NCBI RefSeq assembly: GCF_029960665.1
Contig: NZ_JASBRB010000003.1
Location: forward strand, 1-64,000
Length of the DNA: 64,000 bases
Direction of reading: 5' to 3'
Origin: Pseudarthrobacter sp. AL07
Lineage (GTDB): Bacteria > Actinomycetota > Actinomycetes > Actinomycetales > Micrococcaceae
Shown here: positions 1-8,469 of the stretch, one piece after another
How positions within the stretch are numbered: the first letter of the stretch is position 1
Layout of the letters: each line of letters starts with the position of its first letter
Notes under the pieces: model-generated
Databases searched by the model: none
Told to the model about the DNA's origin: nothing
What the model saw: only the letters and a program-made list of their open reading frames with translations
Program-made: the position numbers and the translations under genes

Positions 1-99
1 GCCGGCACCGCAATGGTCTACCCCACACTGCTCGCAGCGATCGGCGATGTCGCCCTGGACGAACAATCATTGCCGCCGTGCGGCGGAGCACCGGCGTAG
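1..99 (+). pseudogene. MFS transporter remnant (cut by window edge)
   Basis: Frame 1 reads AGTAMVYPTLLAAIGDVA and then loses similarity before a TAG at 97-99. The GTAMVYPTLLAAIGDVA stretch is typical of a conserved segment in a family of major facilitator transporters, where it should continue for many more residues. Here it runs straight into a decayed FGE-like sequence. I read it as the broken 3' part of a transporter gene whose upstream part lies outside the window. The identification rests on about 17 residues. Confidence 0.45.
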
Positions 100-149
100 G
101 CAAGCACTCTGCCGCCTGCTCACAAACGTCCCGGATGTTCCGGATGCTG

Positions 150-790
150 GCATGGTCAACCTCCAGCGCAGGGACACCTGGTAACGCACCGCTGCCGAAG
201 AGTACGGCACCTCGGCCGTTTTCCACCTCACAGTGGCCGCGGATCCCGCAGACGTCCTGGGGTCAGCCTCGGGTACGCCTTGGTGGCTCAACGTTCGCGG
301 CGCCGATTGGGCCCACCCCGCTGGCCCTGCATCGCACTGGACCGACATTCCGGACCATCCCGTCGTCCAAGTCTCCCTCTATGACGCCTTGGCGTATTGC
401 CGGTGGGCCGACCGGAGGCTCCGACCGAAGCTGAGTGGGAAACGGCCCAGAGGCGGACTCAACCAGAAACGCTACGCATGGGGCAACGAGCTGCACTCCG
501 CGGACGGATCACACCTGTGCGACATATGGCAAGGTACTTTCCCGGTAGAGAACACCAAGAGGATGACTTCCTGACCACAGCTCCCGTGAAGGCTTTCCCG
601 CCCAACGGGTACGGACAGTACGAGATAAGCGGAAACGTCTGGGAGTTGTGCCAGGACTGGTTCCTGCCGAAGTACTACCGAAACTCCCCCGCCGAAGACC
701 CCAAGGCCCCACCGTCGGCCGCGGACGGCTGACGCGGGGTGGCTCTTACCGGGAAAGGGCCCTTCCCGACGACGGCCGCAGCCACCGCCG
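150..790 (+). pseudogene. Frameshifted FGE (sulfatase-activating enzyme) pseudogene
   Basis: Three forward frames together spell a decayed copy of the FGE encoded at 8462. From about 196 it reads EEYGTSAVFHL, then GTPWWLNVRGADWAHP and DHPVVQVSLYDALAYCRWA. The frame breaks around 420-440, where the normal RRLPTEAEWEYAARGG is garbled. It resumes with RYAWGNELHSADGSHLCDIWQG, shifts again near 560, and continues with TAPVKAFPPNGYGQYEISGNVWELCQDW. A TGA follows at about 730, then RGGSY in another frame at about 739. The catalytic CxxxxC segment that follows RGGSY in the intact gene is absent. No functional product is possible. It is nevertheless clearly the same family and length class as the intact gene, so it is an old duplicate or a second acquisition. 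Confidence 0.85.
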
Positions 791-808
791 TCGGCCCCAT
801 CCGGTGCG

Positions 809-2311
809 CTACCGCACGAAGCGCTCGAGGGCGGTTTCAGGCCGGACCCGGTCCTCGGCCGGGATGTCCCCCATGAAGGCGAGCCACTGGGCGAACCTGT
901 CGCCGCGCTCCACAAGCTGCCGGTACATGTTGCGGCGCAGGCCCCGGACGATTTCGGCGTAGACCGGAACACGGACGACGTTGTTGAGCTCGTCCGGGTC
1001 GGTCAGCAGGTCGTACACCTCGTCGGTGCCCTCGGGGTTGACCACGAGCTTGTAGCGGTCCGTGCGGAGCATGCGCTGCGCATAGGCGAAGTGGTGCCCA
1101 TGGAATTCGCAGAGCATGTCCTGTCGCCAATCGTCGGGGTGCTCGCCGCGGGCCAGCGGGGCGAGGCTCCGGCCACGGACCCCCTCGGTTGGCGCCCCGG
1201 CCAAGTCCAGGAAGGTCGCGGTGAAGTCGAGCAGCGAGACGAACTCCCTGGGACGGCACTCGGTGCCTTCCGGCAGGGCCAGCACAGCGGGAATCCGGTA
1301 GATGTCCTCGTACATGGCCGGGCCCTTATCGTTGAGCCGGTGGGCGCCCGTGAACTCGCCGTGGTCGGCCGTGAAGGCAACCGCCGTCGTACCCGCAAGG
1401 CCCAGCTCCTCGAGTACGGCCAGGATCCGGCCGATCTCATGGTCAATCATGGCCACGTAGCCCCAGTAAACCGCGATGAGCTTACGCCATTCGTCCGGGC
1501 TGAAGCTGTCCGTTGACCAGTATTCGGCGTAGCTCTGCTGCACCGTGGGCTTGCCGGCAAAGGTCTCGGCGAAGGAGCCGGGCAGTTCGATCGTGCCGGG
1601 ATCCACCATCTCGTACCACTGCCGCGGGATGAGGTAGGGCAGGTGGGGGCCGAAGATGTGGCAGGACAGGAAGAAGGGCTGGCCGGCCTCGCGGGTTCGG
1701 GCGAAGTCTCGAAGTTTCTCGATGGTCTGGTCCGCGAGCCACGCCTCGAAGGTTGCCTCGGTGGGCTGTTCGGTGACCGCCGCGATGAGGTGTCCCTGGG
1801 AACCATCGGGCGCCGTTGTGTAGACGGGTTCGCTGATCCGGAACTCAGGGAATCCCTTGGCTTCGAGCCATGCAGTGTAGTCGGGGTGGTCGAAGGTGTT
1901 CAGGGCTCCGGCCAGGTGCGTGGCCTCGAAGCCGTAGTGTTCCGGGCCGCGGTGCCGGCCCACGTGCCATTTTCCCACGTGGCCCAGCCGGTAGCCTTGG
2001 CCGGCCAGCGCGGCGGAGAAGGTGGGGAGCCCCTTGGGCAGTTCCTCGCGGCTGCCCGAGTTCCATTCGTAGTTGGAGAGCAGCCCGTGTTCGAAGGGGT
2101 GCAGGCCCGTGAGCAGGCTGGCCCGGGCCGGGGTGCAGATGGCCGTGGGTGTGTATGCCCGTTCAAAGACGGCGCCCCGCGCGGCCAGCGCATCGAGAAC
2201 GGGTGTGTGCCCGCTGGTGTTGCCGTAGCAGCCCAGGGTGTCAATGCGCTGCTGGTCCGTCATGAGAAACAGGATGTTGTGCGGCGGTGCGCCGCTTGAT
2301 AGGTCAGACAC
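809..2311 (-). CDS. Sulfatase (type I, Cys-type), CTPAR motif
   Basis: This is a 500-residue alkaline-phosphatase-fold sulfatase that hydrolyses a sulfate ester. The N-terminal metal site is NILFLMTDQQ (Asp19), and the FGE substrate motif is CTPAR at Cys59-Arg63, followed by ASLLTG. The second metal region is FTADHGEFTGAH. FGE would convert Cys59 to the catalytic formylglycine. No signal peptide is visible, so it should act in the cytoplasm. The start is a GTG three bases after the stop of the upstream substrate-binding protein, which makes it the last gene of an operon with a TauABC/SsuABC-type importer. A substrate imported by that transporter, such as an alkyl, aryl or choline-type sulfate ester, is the likely target (inference). 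The exact substrate cannot be read from the sequence. Confidence 0.93.
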   Translation of the reverse strand: MSDLSSGAPPHNILFLMTDQQRIDTLGCYGNTSGHTPVLDALAARGAVFERAYTPTAICTPARASLLTGLHPFEHGLLSNYEWNSGSREELPKGLPTFSAALAGQGYRLGHVGKWHVGRHRGPEHYGFEATHLAGALNTFDHPDYTAWLEAKGFPEFRISEPVYTTAPDGSQGHLIAAVTEQPTEATFEAWLADQTIEKLRDFARTREAGQPFFLSCHIFGPHLPYLIPRQWYEMVDPGTIELPGSFAETFAGKPTVQQSYAEYWSTDSFSPDEWRKLIAVYWGYVAMIDHEIGRILAVLEELGLAGTTAVAFTADHGEFTGAHRLNDKGPAMYEDIYRIPAVLALPEGTECRPREFVSLLDFTATFLDLAGAPTEGVRGRSLAPLARGEHPDDWRQDMLCEFHGHHFAYAQRMLRTDRYKLVVNPEGTDEVYDLLTDPDELNNVVRVPVYAEIVRGLRRNMYRQLVERGDRFAQWLAFMGDIPAEDRVRPETALERFVR

Positions 2312-2314
2312 GAA

Positions 2315-3325
2315 TCAGCCCTTCGGTGCGTCTAGGTAGTTCTTGGACGCGTAGAACTCCTTGGCGTCCGTGATGGTTTTGACCGTGCCTACTGTGACAA
2401 ACTGCTCCTGCAGTCCGTTGAGCCACTCGTCCACTGTGCCGTTCTTCGTCAGCTTCTCGAGCTCGGCGGAGTCGAAGATCGTGGCCACGTCGGCTTGGCC
2501 TTTGAGCGTCGAGGTGTCGACCTTGAGGTATGTGGCAGTCGCAGCGATGGTTTCCTCCTGGTTTGCCTTGCGGTAGTCGTTGGCCTGCTTGATTACGGAG
2601 ACGACGGCGGCGGCCAGCTTGGGATCCTTGGCGGCAAGACCCTTCTGTGCCACGAAGGCCGAGGGGAAGGTCTGATCCGGCATGAAGTCCTTGTTGCCCA
2701 CTAGCTCCTTAAGGTCCGGGACTTTCTTCTTGAGCGTGTCGATGAGCGGGTACCAGAGCGCCGCGCCTTCAATCTGACCGGCACCGAAAGCGGAGACCGC
2801 CGTGCTGGGGTCCATCGGGACCACCTCTATGTCGTTCTTGCTCATACCCTCCTTGGCGAGGGCCATGTTGAGCAGGAGGTCACCGGAGGTGCCGGCGGGC
2901 ACCCCCACCTTCTTGCCCCGGAGGTCCTTGAGCGAGTTGATGCCGGCCTTGGCGATGATGCGGTCGGCGTTGGAGACGGAGTTAATGGCCCAGATTTCGG
3001 CCTTGCCGCTGGCGGGCAGCCACATGGCACCGGAGCCGATGTATCCCACGTCGAGGTCGCCCGTGCCCATGGCCTGGATCTGCAGCGGGCCGTTGGTGAA
3101 GACGCTGAACTTGGGGTCCAGTCCTGCCTTCTTCCAGTAGTCCTGCTGTTCGGCGACTGCAAGCAGCGCGGCACCGTTGTAGTCGGCAATGTAGCCGATC
3201 CGGACCTGCTGCAGCGACGCGCCGCCGCTGGAACTGCCGGAACTGCCGGAACTGCCGCAGCCCGTGGCAAGCAGGGCGACGGCGGCCAGGCTCGCGGCCC
3301 CGCGCAGGAAGGTTGAACGCTTCAT
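2315..3325 (-). CDS. ABC transporter substrate-binding lipoprotein, TauA/SsuA (NMT1-like) family
   Basis: The 336-residue protein has a lipoprotein signal peptide: MKRSTFLRGA, a hydrophobic stretch and the lipobox LLATGC with Cys23. A Gly/Ser-rich linker follows, then the family body (RIGYIADYNGAALLAV, GDLDVGYIGSGAMW, LRGKKVGVPAGTSGDLLLN). It should be anchored outside the membrane and deliver ligand to the permease at 4195. Relatives bind nitrate, taurine, aliphatic sulfonates or pyrimidine precursors. The sulfatase immediately downstream points to a sulfur-containing or sulfated ligand (inference). It is separated from the ATPase gene by about 50 bases, and GAGGAGATCACC precedes its ATG as a good ribosome binding site. 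Confidence 0.93.
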   Translation of the reverse strand: MKRSTFLRGAASLAAVALLATGCGSSGSSGSSSGGASLQQVRIGYIADYNGAALLAVAEQQDYWKKAGLDPKFSVFTNGPLQIQAMGTGDLDVGYIGSGAMWLPASGKAEIWAINSVSNADRIIAKAGINSLKDLRGKKVGVPAGTSGDLLLNMALAKEGMSKNDIEVVPMDPSTAVSAFGAGQIEGAALWYPLIDTLKKKVPDLKELVGNKDFMPDQTFPSAFVAQKGLAAKDPKLAAAVVSVIKQANDYRKANQEETIAATATYLKVDTSTLKGQADVATIFDSAELEKLTKNGTVDEWLNGLQEQFVTVGTVKTITDAKEFYASKNYLDAPKG

Positions 3326-3376
3326 GGTGATCTCCTCAAAAAAGGGGTGGGTCAGAATAATTGCAACGACGGGTGG

Positions 3377-4198
3377 CTACTCGTCGCCGCCCTTGGCGCC
3401 GGGCTGGTGGTAGACGGACTCCCAGACCTCGGCGCGAAGCGCGGCGAACTCGGGCGAGAGCCGCATTTGCTCGGTCCGCGGGTAGGGCAGGTTCACGGGA
3501 ACGATCTTGTGAATGCGTCCTGGCCGGGCGGCCATGACCACCACGCGGGAGGCCAGGAAAACGGCCTCGTCGACGTCGTGTGTCACGAACATGACGGTGC
3601 GGCGCTCCTTGAGCCAGGTCTGCAGCAGCTGCTCCTGCATGTGCACCCGGGTCAGTGCGTCCAGGGCCCCGAAGGGCTCATCCATGAGCAGGATCTGGGG
3701 ATCCACGGCGTAAGCGCGGGCGATGGCGCAGCGCTGCTTCATCCCGCCGGAGAGGGTCTTGGGCAGGGAATCGGCGAACTGGGTCAGTCCCACGAGCTCC
3801 AGGTAGCGGTCCACGATGGCGCGTCGTTCGTCGGCCGGGACCTTCTTGAGCTTGAGCCCGAATTCGACGTTTTTGCGCACCGTGAGCCAGGGGAAGAGCG
3901 CGTACTGCTGGAAGATGACTCCCGTGCGGGGGCTGGGCCCGGTGACGGGCCTCTGGTCCACCAGGACGGAGCCGGACGTTGGCTCCAGCAGCCCGGCGGC
4001 GACGTTGAGCAAGGTGCTCTTGCCGCAGCCCGAGGGCCCCACCACGGTGACGAACTCGCCGTCGGCAATGTCCAGCGAGATGCCGCCCAGGGCCGTGAAG
4101 GTCTCCTTGGCGAGCTTGAACTCCTGCCGGATGTCGCCGAAGCGGATCATGTGGTCGGCTGTCACGGTGCTCATGGTGTGCTCCTGTTCGAGGGTCAT
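3377..4198 (-). CDS. ABC transporter ATP-binding protein, TauB/SsuB family
   Basis: A 273-residue cytoplasmic ATPase energises import by the neighbouring permease. It has Walker [10 protein letters not shown], the Q-loop region [12 protein letters not shown], the ABC signature LSGGMKQR, Walker [13 protein letters not shown] and the switch histidine in VTHDVDEA. All key residues are intact. The ATG at 4198 overlaps the permease stop (ATGA), indicating translational coupling. A second ATG at 4174 has its own GGAG site and would give a more usual family N-terminus, so either start may be used. Confidence 0.95.
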   Translation of the reverse strand: MTLEQEHTMSTVTADHMIRFGDIRQEFKLAKETFTALGGISLDIADGEFVTVVGPSGCGKSTLLNVAAGLLEPTSGSVLVDQRPVTGPSPRTGVIFQQYALFPWLTVRKNVEFGLKLKKVPADERRAIVDRYLELVGLTQFADSLPKTLSGGMKQRCAIARAYAVDPQILLMDEPFGALDALTRVHMQEQLLQTWLKERRTVMFVTHDVDEAVFLASRVVVMAARPGRIHKIVPVNLPYPRTEQMRLSPEFAALRAEVWESVYHQPGAKGGDE

Positions 4199-5058
4199 CG
4201 GCGTTCCTGCCAGCCCGTGAGTTTGGATTCAATGAATAGAAGGATGCGGTCCATGAGCAGGCCCAAAATGCCGATGCTGATGACGCCGACGAAGATCGTG
4301 GGTAGGTCGTAGAAGATCTGCGCCTGCTGCATCCGGAAGCCCAGGCCCTGCTGGGCCGCAATGAGTTCCGCGGCCACCACGGTGGCCCAGGACGCCCCCA
4401 GGCCAATGCGCATGCCGACCAGGATGAAGGGCGATGACGCCGGAATCACCACGCGGGCGAACACGACGAAGCTGGGGGCACCCAGCACGCGGGCCGCGTT
4501 GATGAGTGTCTTCTCGACGCCGATGACGCCCTGGAAGGTCGCGATGACGCAGGACAGGAAGGACGCCATGAAGATGACGAAGATCTTGGGCGTCTCTTCA
4601 ATCCCCAGGATCACGATCGCCAAGGGAATGAGGGCCAGCGGCGGGATGGTCCGGAAGAACTGCACATAGGGTTCAAACAGTGCCCGGCAGACCGGATACC
4701 AGCCCATCAGAAAGCCCACCGGGATGGCCACTGCGCTGCCCAGCAGGAAGCCGGTCAGCACACGGCTCAGGCTCGCGGCAACGTCCCCGCCCAGGATTCC
4801 GTCCGCGATCAGCTCGGCCCCGCGTTGGACCACCTCTACGGGGCCTGGCAGCCCCAGGACGCCGAGGACCGAGACGAGCCACCAAAGGCCGATTCCCGCA
4901 GACACGGCCGCCACGTTCAGTGCCAGCGCACCGCGGCGGGAGAGCTTGGACCCTGCCTTCGGGCGGGGTGACGGCGAGGGCCGGGATCGCGGTCCATCCG
5001 TCCGTTCCGGAGTCGTTGCTCTCGAAGATTGAGCGCCATCGCTTGTGATCATCACCAC
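4195..5058 (-). CDS. ABC transporter permease, TauC/SsuC family
   Basis: This 287-residue inner-membrane permease has about six membrane segments and a Ser/Arg/Pro-rich N-terminal cytoplasmic extension of about 40 residues. The cytoplasmic coupling loop ([23 protein letters not shown]) matches the EAA motif of nitrate/sulfonate/taurine importers. It is the first gene of the operon 5058-809 (permease, ATPase, binding protein, sulfatase) and is divergent from the ROK regulator at 5189. GTG codons at 5058 and 5055 and an ATG at 5052 are all possible starts, and none has a strong ribosome binding site. Confidence 0.92.
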   Translation of the reverse strand: MVMITSDGAQSSRATTPERTDGPRSRPSPSPRPKAGSKLSRRGALALNVAAVSAGIGLWWLVSVLGVLGLPGPVEVVQRGAELIADGILGGDVAASLSRVLTGFLLGSAVAIPVGFLMGWYPVCRALFEPYVQFFRTIPPLALIPLAIVILGIEETPKIFVIFMASFLSCVIATFQGVIGVEKTLINAARVLGAPSFVVFARVVIPASSPFILVGMRIGLGASWATVVAAELIAAQQGLGFRMQQAQIFYDLPTIFVGVISIGILGLLMDRILLFIESKLTGWQERR

Positions 5059-5091
5059 AGGTTAAGTCCGTCGCATGATTTATGTCAATAG

Positions 5092-5120
5092 CCTTTATGA
5101 AAGTAGTCTTTGCAGAAAGG
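5092..5120. promoter_or_regulatory. Imperfect inverted repeat in the divergent promoter region (candidate ROK operator)
   Basis: Left arm CCTTTATGAAAG (5092-5103) and right arm CTTTGCAGAAAGG (5108-5120) are near inverse complements around a four-base centre. The repeat lies between the divergent sulfonate-type ABC operon and the ROK repressor gene, where an autoregulatory operator would be expected. Binding by the ROK protein is inference. Confidence 0.35.
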
Positions 5121-5188
5121 CGACTTCGAGTAGCATGGAGATATGCGTCCGCTAATTCGGTGGTCGCACCATGGAGGAAGGTCTGCGC

Positions 5189-6352
5189 ATGACCAATCCC
5201 GAACCAGGCGTTCTGGCCGCAGTTCGCCGCCAGCACGAGCTCAGGGTGCTGGGCGTTCTGAGCGAGTCGGGTCCGACGTCACGCAAAAACTTGGAGCATG
5301 CCACAGGCCTGTCGCGCACCACACTCTCGGCCATCGTGGGTGACCTGCTCAGAAGATCCGCGGTGATAGAGCTTGACCCGGCGCCTGCCGGTCCCGGGCT
5401 CAGCGGCCGTCCCACCAGAATCCTGGGAATCAATCCCTCCTCCGGTTCGGCTCTGGGAATCAACCTGGGCCGGGGCCACCTGAGCGCCTGCTTCGTTGAC
5501 TACAGCGGCGCCATCATCGCGAGCGACTCGGAACTCATCGCCTTGGACTTGGACGTGAACGAGAAGCTGCTGCGCGCCACGGCGCTGGTGCAGAGCCTGG
5601 CCGCGGCGCACGGCCTGAGCCTGAACGCCCTACTCGGCGTGGGGGTCGGCATCTCCTCGATGCACCCGGATCCGCAGGCGTCCGGGCAGGAGCCCGTCGA
5701 CCTCGCCCCGCTGCGGGCGCTCAGCACCGCCCCTATTCTCTGGGACCATAACATCCGGATCTCTGCCATGGCCGAGGCCTCCCGCTGCCTCGACCAGGAC
5801 CTGCTCTACGTGTCGCTCTCGCACGGCATCAGCTGTGGCATCCTCGTGGGCGGCACCATTGCGCGTGGCGGTGCCGGTCTGGCGGGCGAGCTCGGCCACA
5901 TGTGCGTGGACCCGGACGGGCCTGAATGTTGGTGCGGGGGACGCGGCTGCCTCGAACGCTATCTGAGCATCCAGAACCTCCTCGCCGAAGCCGCACGGCG
6001 CGGCCGCAGCTATTCGGACATCGCCGAATGGACCACGGCAGCGCACGACGGCGAGCCGGTCGCCGTCGAACTCGCTGCCTGGGCCGCCGAGCTGCTGGGC
6101 CGCGCAGTGGCCAACCTGACCATGCTGCTTGACCCGCAACGCATCGTCCTGGCCGGCGAACTGGCGGCCCTCGGCGAACTGCTCCTCGAGCCGTTGCGCC
6201 GCTCCCTGGCCGGGCAACGGCTCGACATTCGCGAACGCCGTACCACGCTCGCGGTGTCGGCGTTCGCCGCGGGCGCCGGGTCCTACGGCGCGGCCCACAT
6301 GGCGCTGAGCCGCTGGGGTTCAGCCGCGGCACCCGTTTCAGGTGGCCGCTGA
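5189..6352 (+). CDS. ROK family transcriptional regulator
   Basis: The protein has about 387 residues. The N-terminal winged helix (about residues 10-70, with LGVLSESGPTSRKNLEHATGL then RTTLSAIVGDLL) is followed by a ROK sugar-kinase-like domain with ALGINLGRGHLSACFVDYSG. The zinc-binding cluster is CWCGGRGCLE. ROK repressors usually bind DNA until a sugar or sugar phosphate is sensed. The ATG at 5189 is preferred because GGAGGAAGG lies seven bases before it; an in-frame ATG at 5171 would add six residues. It is transcribed away from the sulfatase/ABC operon and most likely represses it, through the inverted repeat at 5092-5120 (inference). Confidence 0.93.
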   Translation: MTNPEPGVLAAVRRQHELRVLGVLSESGPTSRKNLEHATGLSRTTLSAIVGDLLRRSAVIELDPAPAGPGLSGRPTRILGINPSSGSALGINLGRGHLSACFVDYSGAIIASDSELIALDLDVNEKLLRATALVQSLAAAHGLSLNALLGVGVGISSMHPDPQASGQEPVDLAPLRALSTAPILWDHNIRISAMAEASRCLDQDLLYVSLSHGISCGILVGGTIARGGAGLAGELGHMCVDPDGPECWCGGRGCLERYLSIQNLLAEAARRGRSYSDIAEWTTAAHDGEPVAVELAAWAAELLGRAVANLTMLLDPQRIVLAGELAALGELLLEPLRRSLAGQRLDIRERRTTLAVSAFAAGAGSYGAAHMALSRWGSAAAPVSGGR

Positions 6353-7096
6353 ACAATCTGGGGACTCCCGGTTCACCCGGTTCTTCCGTGGGTTGCTTCC
6401 CCTCGGTGGGGCTGCCCAGTGCTCTTCCATATCATTCAGTTCGCTGTAATTGCCGCAGTTTGGCCTCAATCGGCCGTCGGCCGTTCCGGGTCCTTGTCAT
6501 TGAGCCGCCGTGCGCCAGCGAATTCGCCTGGTCGGCGGTAACGAAGTAGCTTAGGAAAGATCAGGAGGCCCTGACGTCGTACGTGTGGATGTTGAGCCGC
6601 CACCGCGAGGCCCTGGCCCGCCAGCTACCGACGTGGAACAATTCGAGCGGGATGCCGTAGCGGCCGGGGGCCAGTGCGGTGTCAAGCAGACGCTTCTGGC
6701 GACGCTGACCGGCCGAAGCCCGGGGCACATCTCCCAGATCATCAGCGCGACCCCGACCGTTTTCGACGCCGCGACCCGGGACGCCAGGGAACAGTGGCGC
6801 CAGGAACTGGACAACAGACCGCGCATTTGGAGCGCTATGCGCCTCGATTGGCCGGACGCCGGAGGAGCTTGGTGAGTGGAATGCGAAACACCTGCTGATC
6901 CACGGCGGTCCCCGCAAGGGTGAACGCTGACCGCTGACCAGCTTGCTGTTTGGAGGACGTCGGTGCGGACCCGCAGTGAAGGAGCAAACAGGTCGGAAAG
7001 CCGCACTCATGCTCTTTACCTCTCGAGCACTTGCGTCAGCCACATTGGACTCTGACTTCACCGGGGCCGCCGCCGGCGCCGGACTATGATTCATGA
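6353..7096. other. Gene-poor spacer between the two ROK genes, with a decayed coding remnant
   Basis: No intact gene is visible in these 744 bases. Between about 6570 and 6930, two forward frames each carry protein-like stretches. One reads LTSYVWMLSRHREALARQLPTW and another reads RLIGRTPEELGEWNAKH followed by LLIHGGPRKGER and a TGA at 6928. They are interrupted by stops and frame changes, which suggests a small gene broken by indels. I do not recognise the family. The rest (6353-6560 and 6935-7096) shows nothing I can assign beyond the upstream region of the second ROK gene. Confidence 0.4.
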
Positions 7097-8272
7097 ATGC
7101 CCGACTCTATCGAACCCGGAACCACGGATCGTTCGATTGTCGAGCTCCTCCTCGTGGGAGGACCTGCCACCCGCCTGGAGCTCCAGGCAAGACTGGGTGT
7201 TTCGCGCCCGACGCTTTCTTCTGCAGTGACGCGGCTCCTGAACCGGGGACTGGTTCAGGAGCAGGGAACGGCAGCCTACGGCACCGGAAGGAACGGTCGC
7301 CCTCAAACATTACTGGCACCGAATATGGCTGCAGGGGCGGCTGTGGGCATCGAACTTGGCAAGGCTCAGGTGGCGGTCACGATCCTCGCCATGGACGGAA
7401 CGGTCCACGCGCAAAAGGTCACTTCCACGCTGCCGGAGGTGTCATTGCAACGCCGGCTCGGCATCGCCTTGGGCTCTGTCCACACCTTCATCGCTTCCGA
7501 TGTTCTCAACCCCGGGTCTGTTCTAGGCATTGGGCTGGGAGTGGCCGGCCGCCATCCCACTTCCCGGCCCGACGGCGACTCCGGTTCCGTGGATCCGCCC
7601 GGTGTGAAGCTCGACAGGCTGGGACGCCTGCTCCCTGCCCCGATCATTTGGGACAACAACACCCGCATGGCCGCCCTTCGCTACCTCGGCAGTTCCGGAC
7701 CCGAATCCCCGAACGCATGCGTTCTTTATGTCGTTCTTTCATCCGGGGTCAGCGCGGGCATTATAGAGGGCGGGCAGGTCTTCCGCGGCCGCGGCGCCGC
7801 CGGCGAGCTGGGTCACATCTGCATTGACCCTATAGGGCACGTCTGTTCATGCGGGGCAAAAGGGTGTCTTGAGGCCTATATCGGGGTGGAGGCGGCCGTC
7901 CAGTGTGCCCGGGGCAAGGGACTCGCAGTCGAAGATCTGAAGGCTCTGGCGGACCTGGTCCAGTCAGGTGACGCCGTCGCGCTGGCTGTCAGCCGGCAGA
8001 TCGGCCGGAGTTTGGGGATCGGTCTTAGCAGTGCGGTGATGCTGATCGATCCTCTCCGCATCATACTCACGGGCCCCCTTCTTAGCCTGGGGCCGGCTCT
8101 GGTCTCAGCCGCGAGCGAGGAACTCCGGTTTCGGCGCAGGGCTGTCAATCTGGAGGTGCCCGACATCGTTGCCGAGGTTGGGTCGCCGTTCGATTCCAGC
8201 CACGGCGCCGCGCTGAGCGCCCTGCAGCGCTGGGGGGATACTTTCTTGGGCGGCCCGACGTCACACTCATGA
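7097..8272 (+). CDS. ROK family transcriptional regulator (second copy)
   Basis: A 391-residue ROK repressor with an N-terminal winged helix (IVELLLVGGPATRLELQARL, then RPTLSSAVTRLLNRGLV), a kinase-fold ligand domain (GIELGKAQVAVTILAMDG) and a zinc cluster CSCGAKGCLEAY. It has the same architecture as the regulator at 5189 but diverges clearly in sequence. It lies just upstream of the FGE gene and faces the chondroitin/GalNAc operon across it. Its ligand may therefore be GalNAc or a related sugar (inference). The ribosome binding site before the ATG is poor. Confidence 0.92.
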   Translation: MPDSIEPGTTDRSIVELLLVGGPATRLELQARLGVSRPTLSSAVTRLLNRGLVQEQGTAAYGTGRNGRPQTLLAPNMAAGAAVGIELGKAQVAVTILAMDGTVHAQKVTSTLPEVSLQRRLGIALGSVHTFIASDVLNPGSVLGIGLGVAGRHPTSRPDGDSGSVDPPGVKLDRLGRLLPAPIIWDNNTRMAALRYLGSSGPESPNACVLYVVLSSGVSAGIIEGGQVFRGRGAAGELGHICIDPIGHVCSCGAKGCLEAYIGVEAAVQCARGKGLAVEDLKALADLVQSGDAVALAVSRQIGRSLGIGLSSAVMLIDPLRIILTGPLLSLGPALVSAASEELRFRRRAVNLEVPDIVAEVGSPFDSSHGAALSALQRWGDTFLGGPTSHS

Positions 8273-8305
8273 TCCTGCTCATAGGTTGTAAATATGTAAA
8301 GCACC

Positions 8306-8334
8306 TTGACATTAGTCATTCGCAATTGTAAGTT
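8306..8334 (+). promoter_or_regulatory. Candidate sigma-70 promoter for the FGE gene
   Basis: A perfect -35 box TTGACA at 8306-8311 is followed, after 17 bases, by TAAGTT at 8329-8334, which keeps the first, second and last bases of a -10 box. The local sequence is AT-rich against the GC-rich background. It lies 58 bases before the leader start at 8392 and 128 bases before the FGE start. Confidence 0.45.
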
Positions 8335-8391
8335 GCCGAGGATAGCGCATCCCAGTGCGATTCCTATCGAACCCCAAGAAGGAGATATATC

Positions 8392-8469
8392 GTGATAGAT
8401 CCGCCCGGAATGTCGGCCCGCGAAGCAATCTTGACCGGCTGCATCGAAGGCGGCGGACTCCGTGGCTGA
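8392..8469 (+). CDS. 25-codon leader ORF overlapping the FGE start
   Basis: AAGAAGGAGATATATC directly precedes a GTG at 8392, a near-ideal ribosome binding site and much stronger than the one before the FGE start. The ORF encodes VIDPPGMSAREAILTGCIEG and five further residues, and ends with TGA at 8467-8469, inside the first codons of the FGE reading frame (GTG at 8462). It could be a translationally coupled leader peptide. Alternatively the FGE gene once began here and an indel now separates the two frames. No family is recognised. Confidence 0.4.
   Translation: MIDPPGMSAREAILTGCIEGGGLRG

Noticed and set aside
3347..4312. A 321-codon forward frame
   Set aside because: It is antisense to the TauB-like ATPase, whose Walker A, signature and Walker B motifs are intact. 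The forward product is Gly/His/Leu-rich with no family features.
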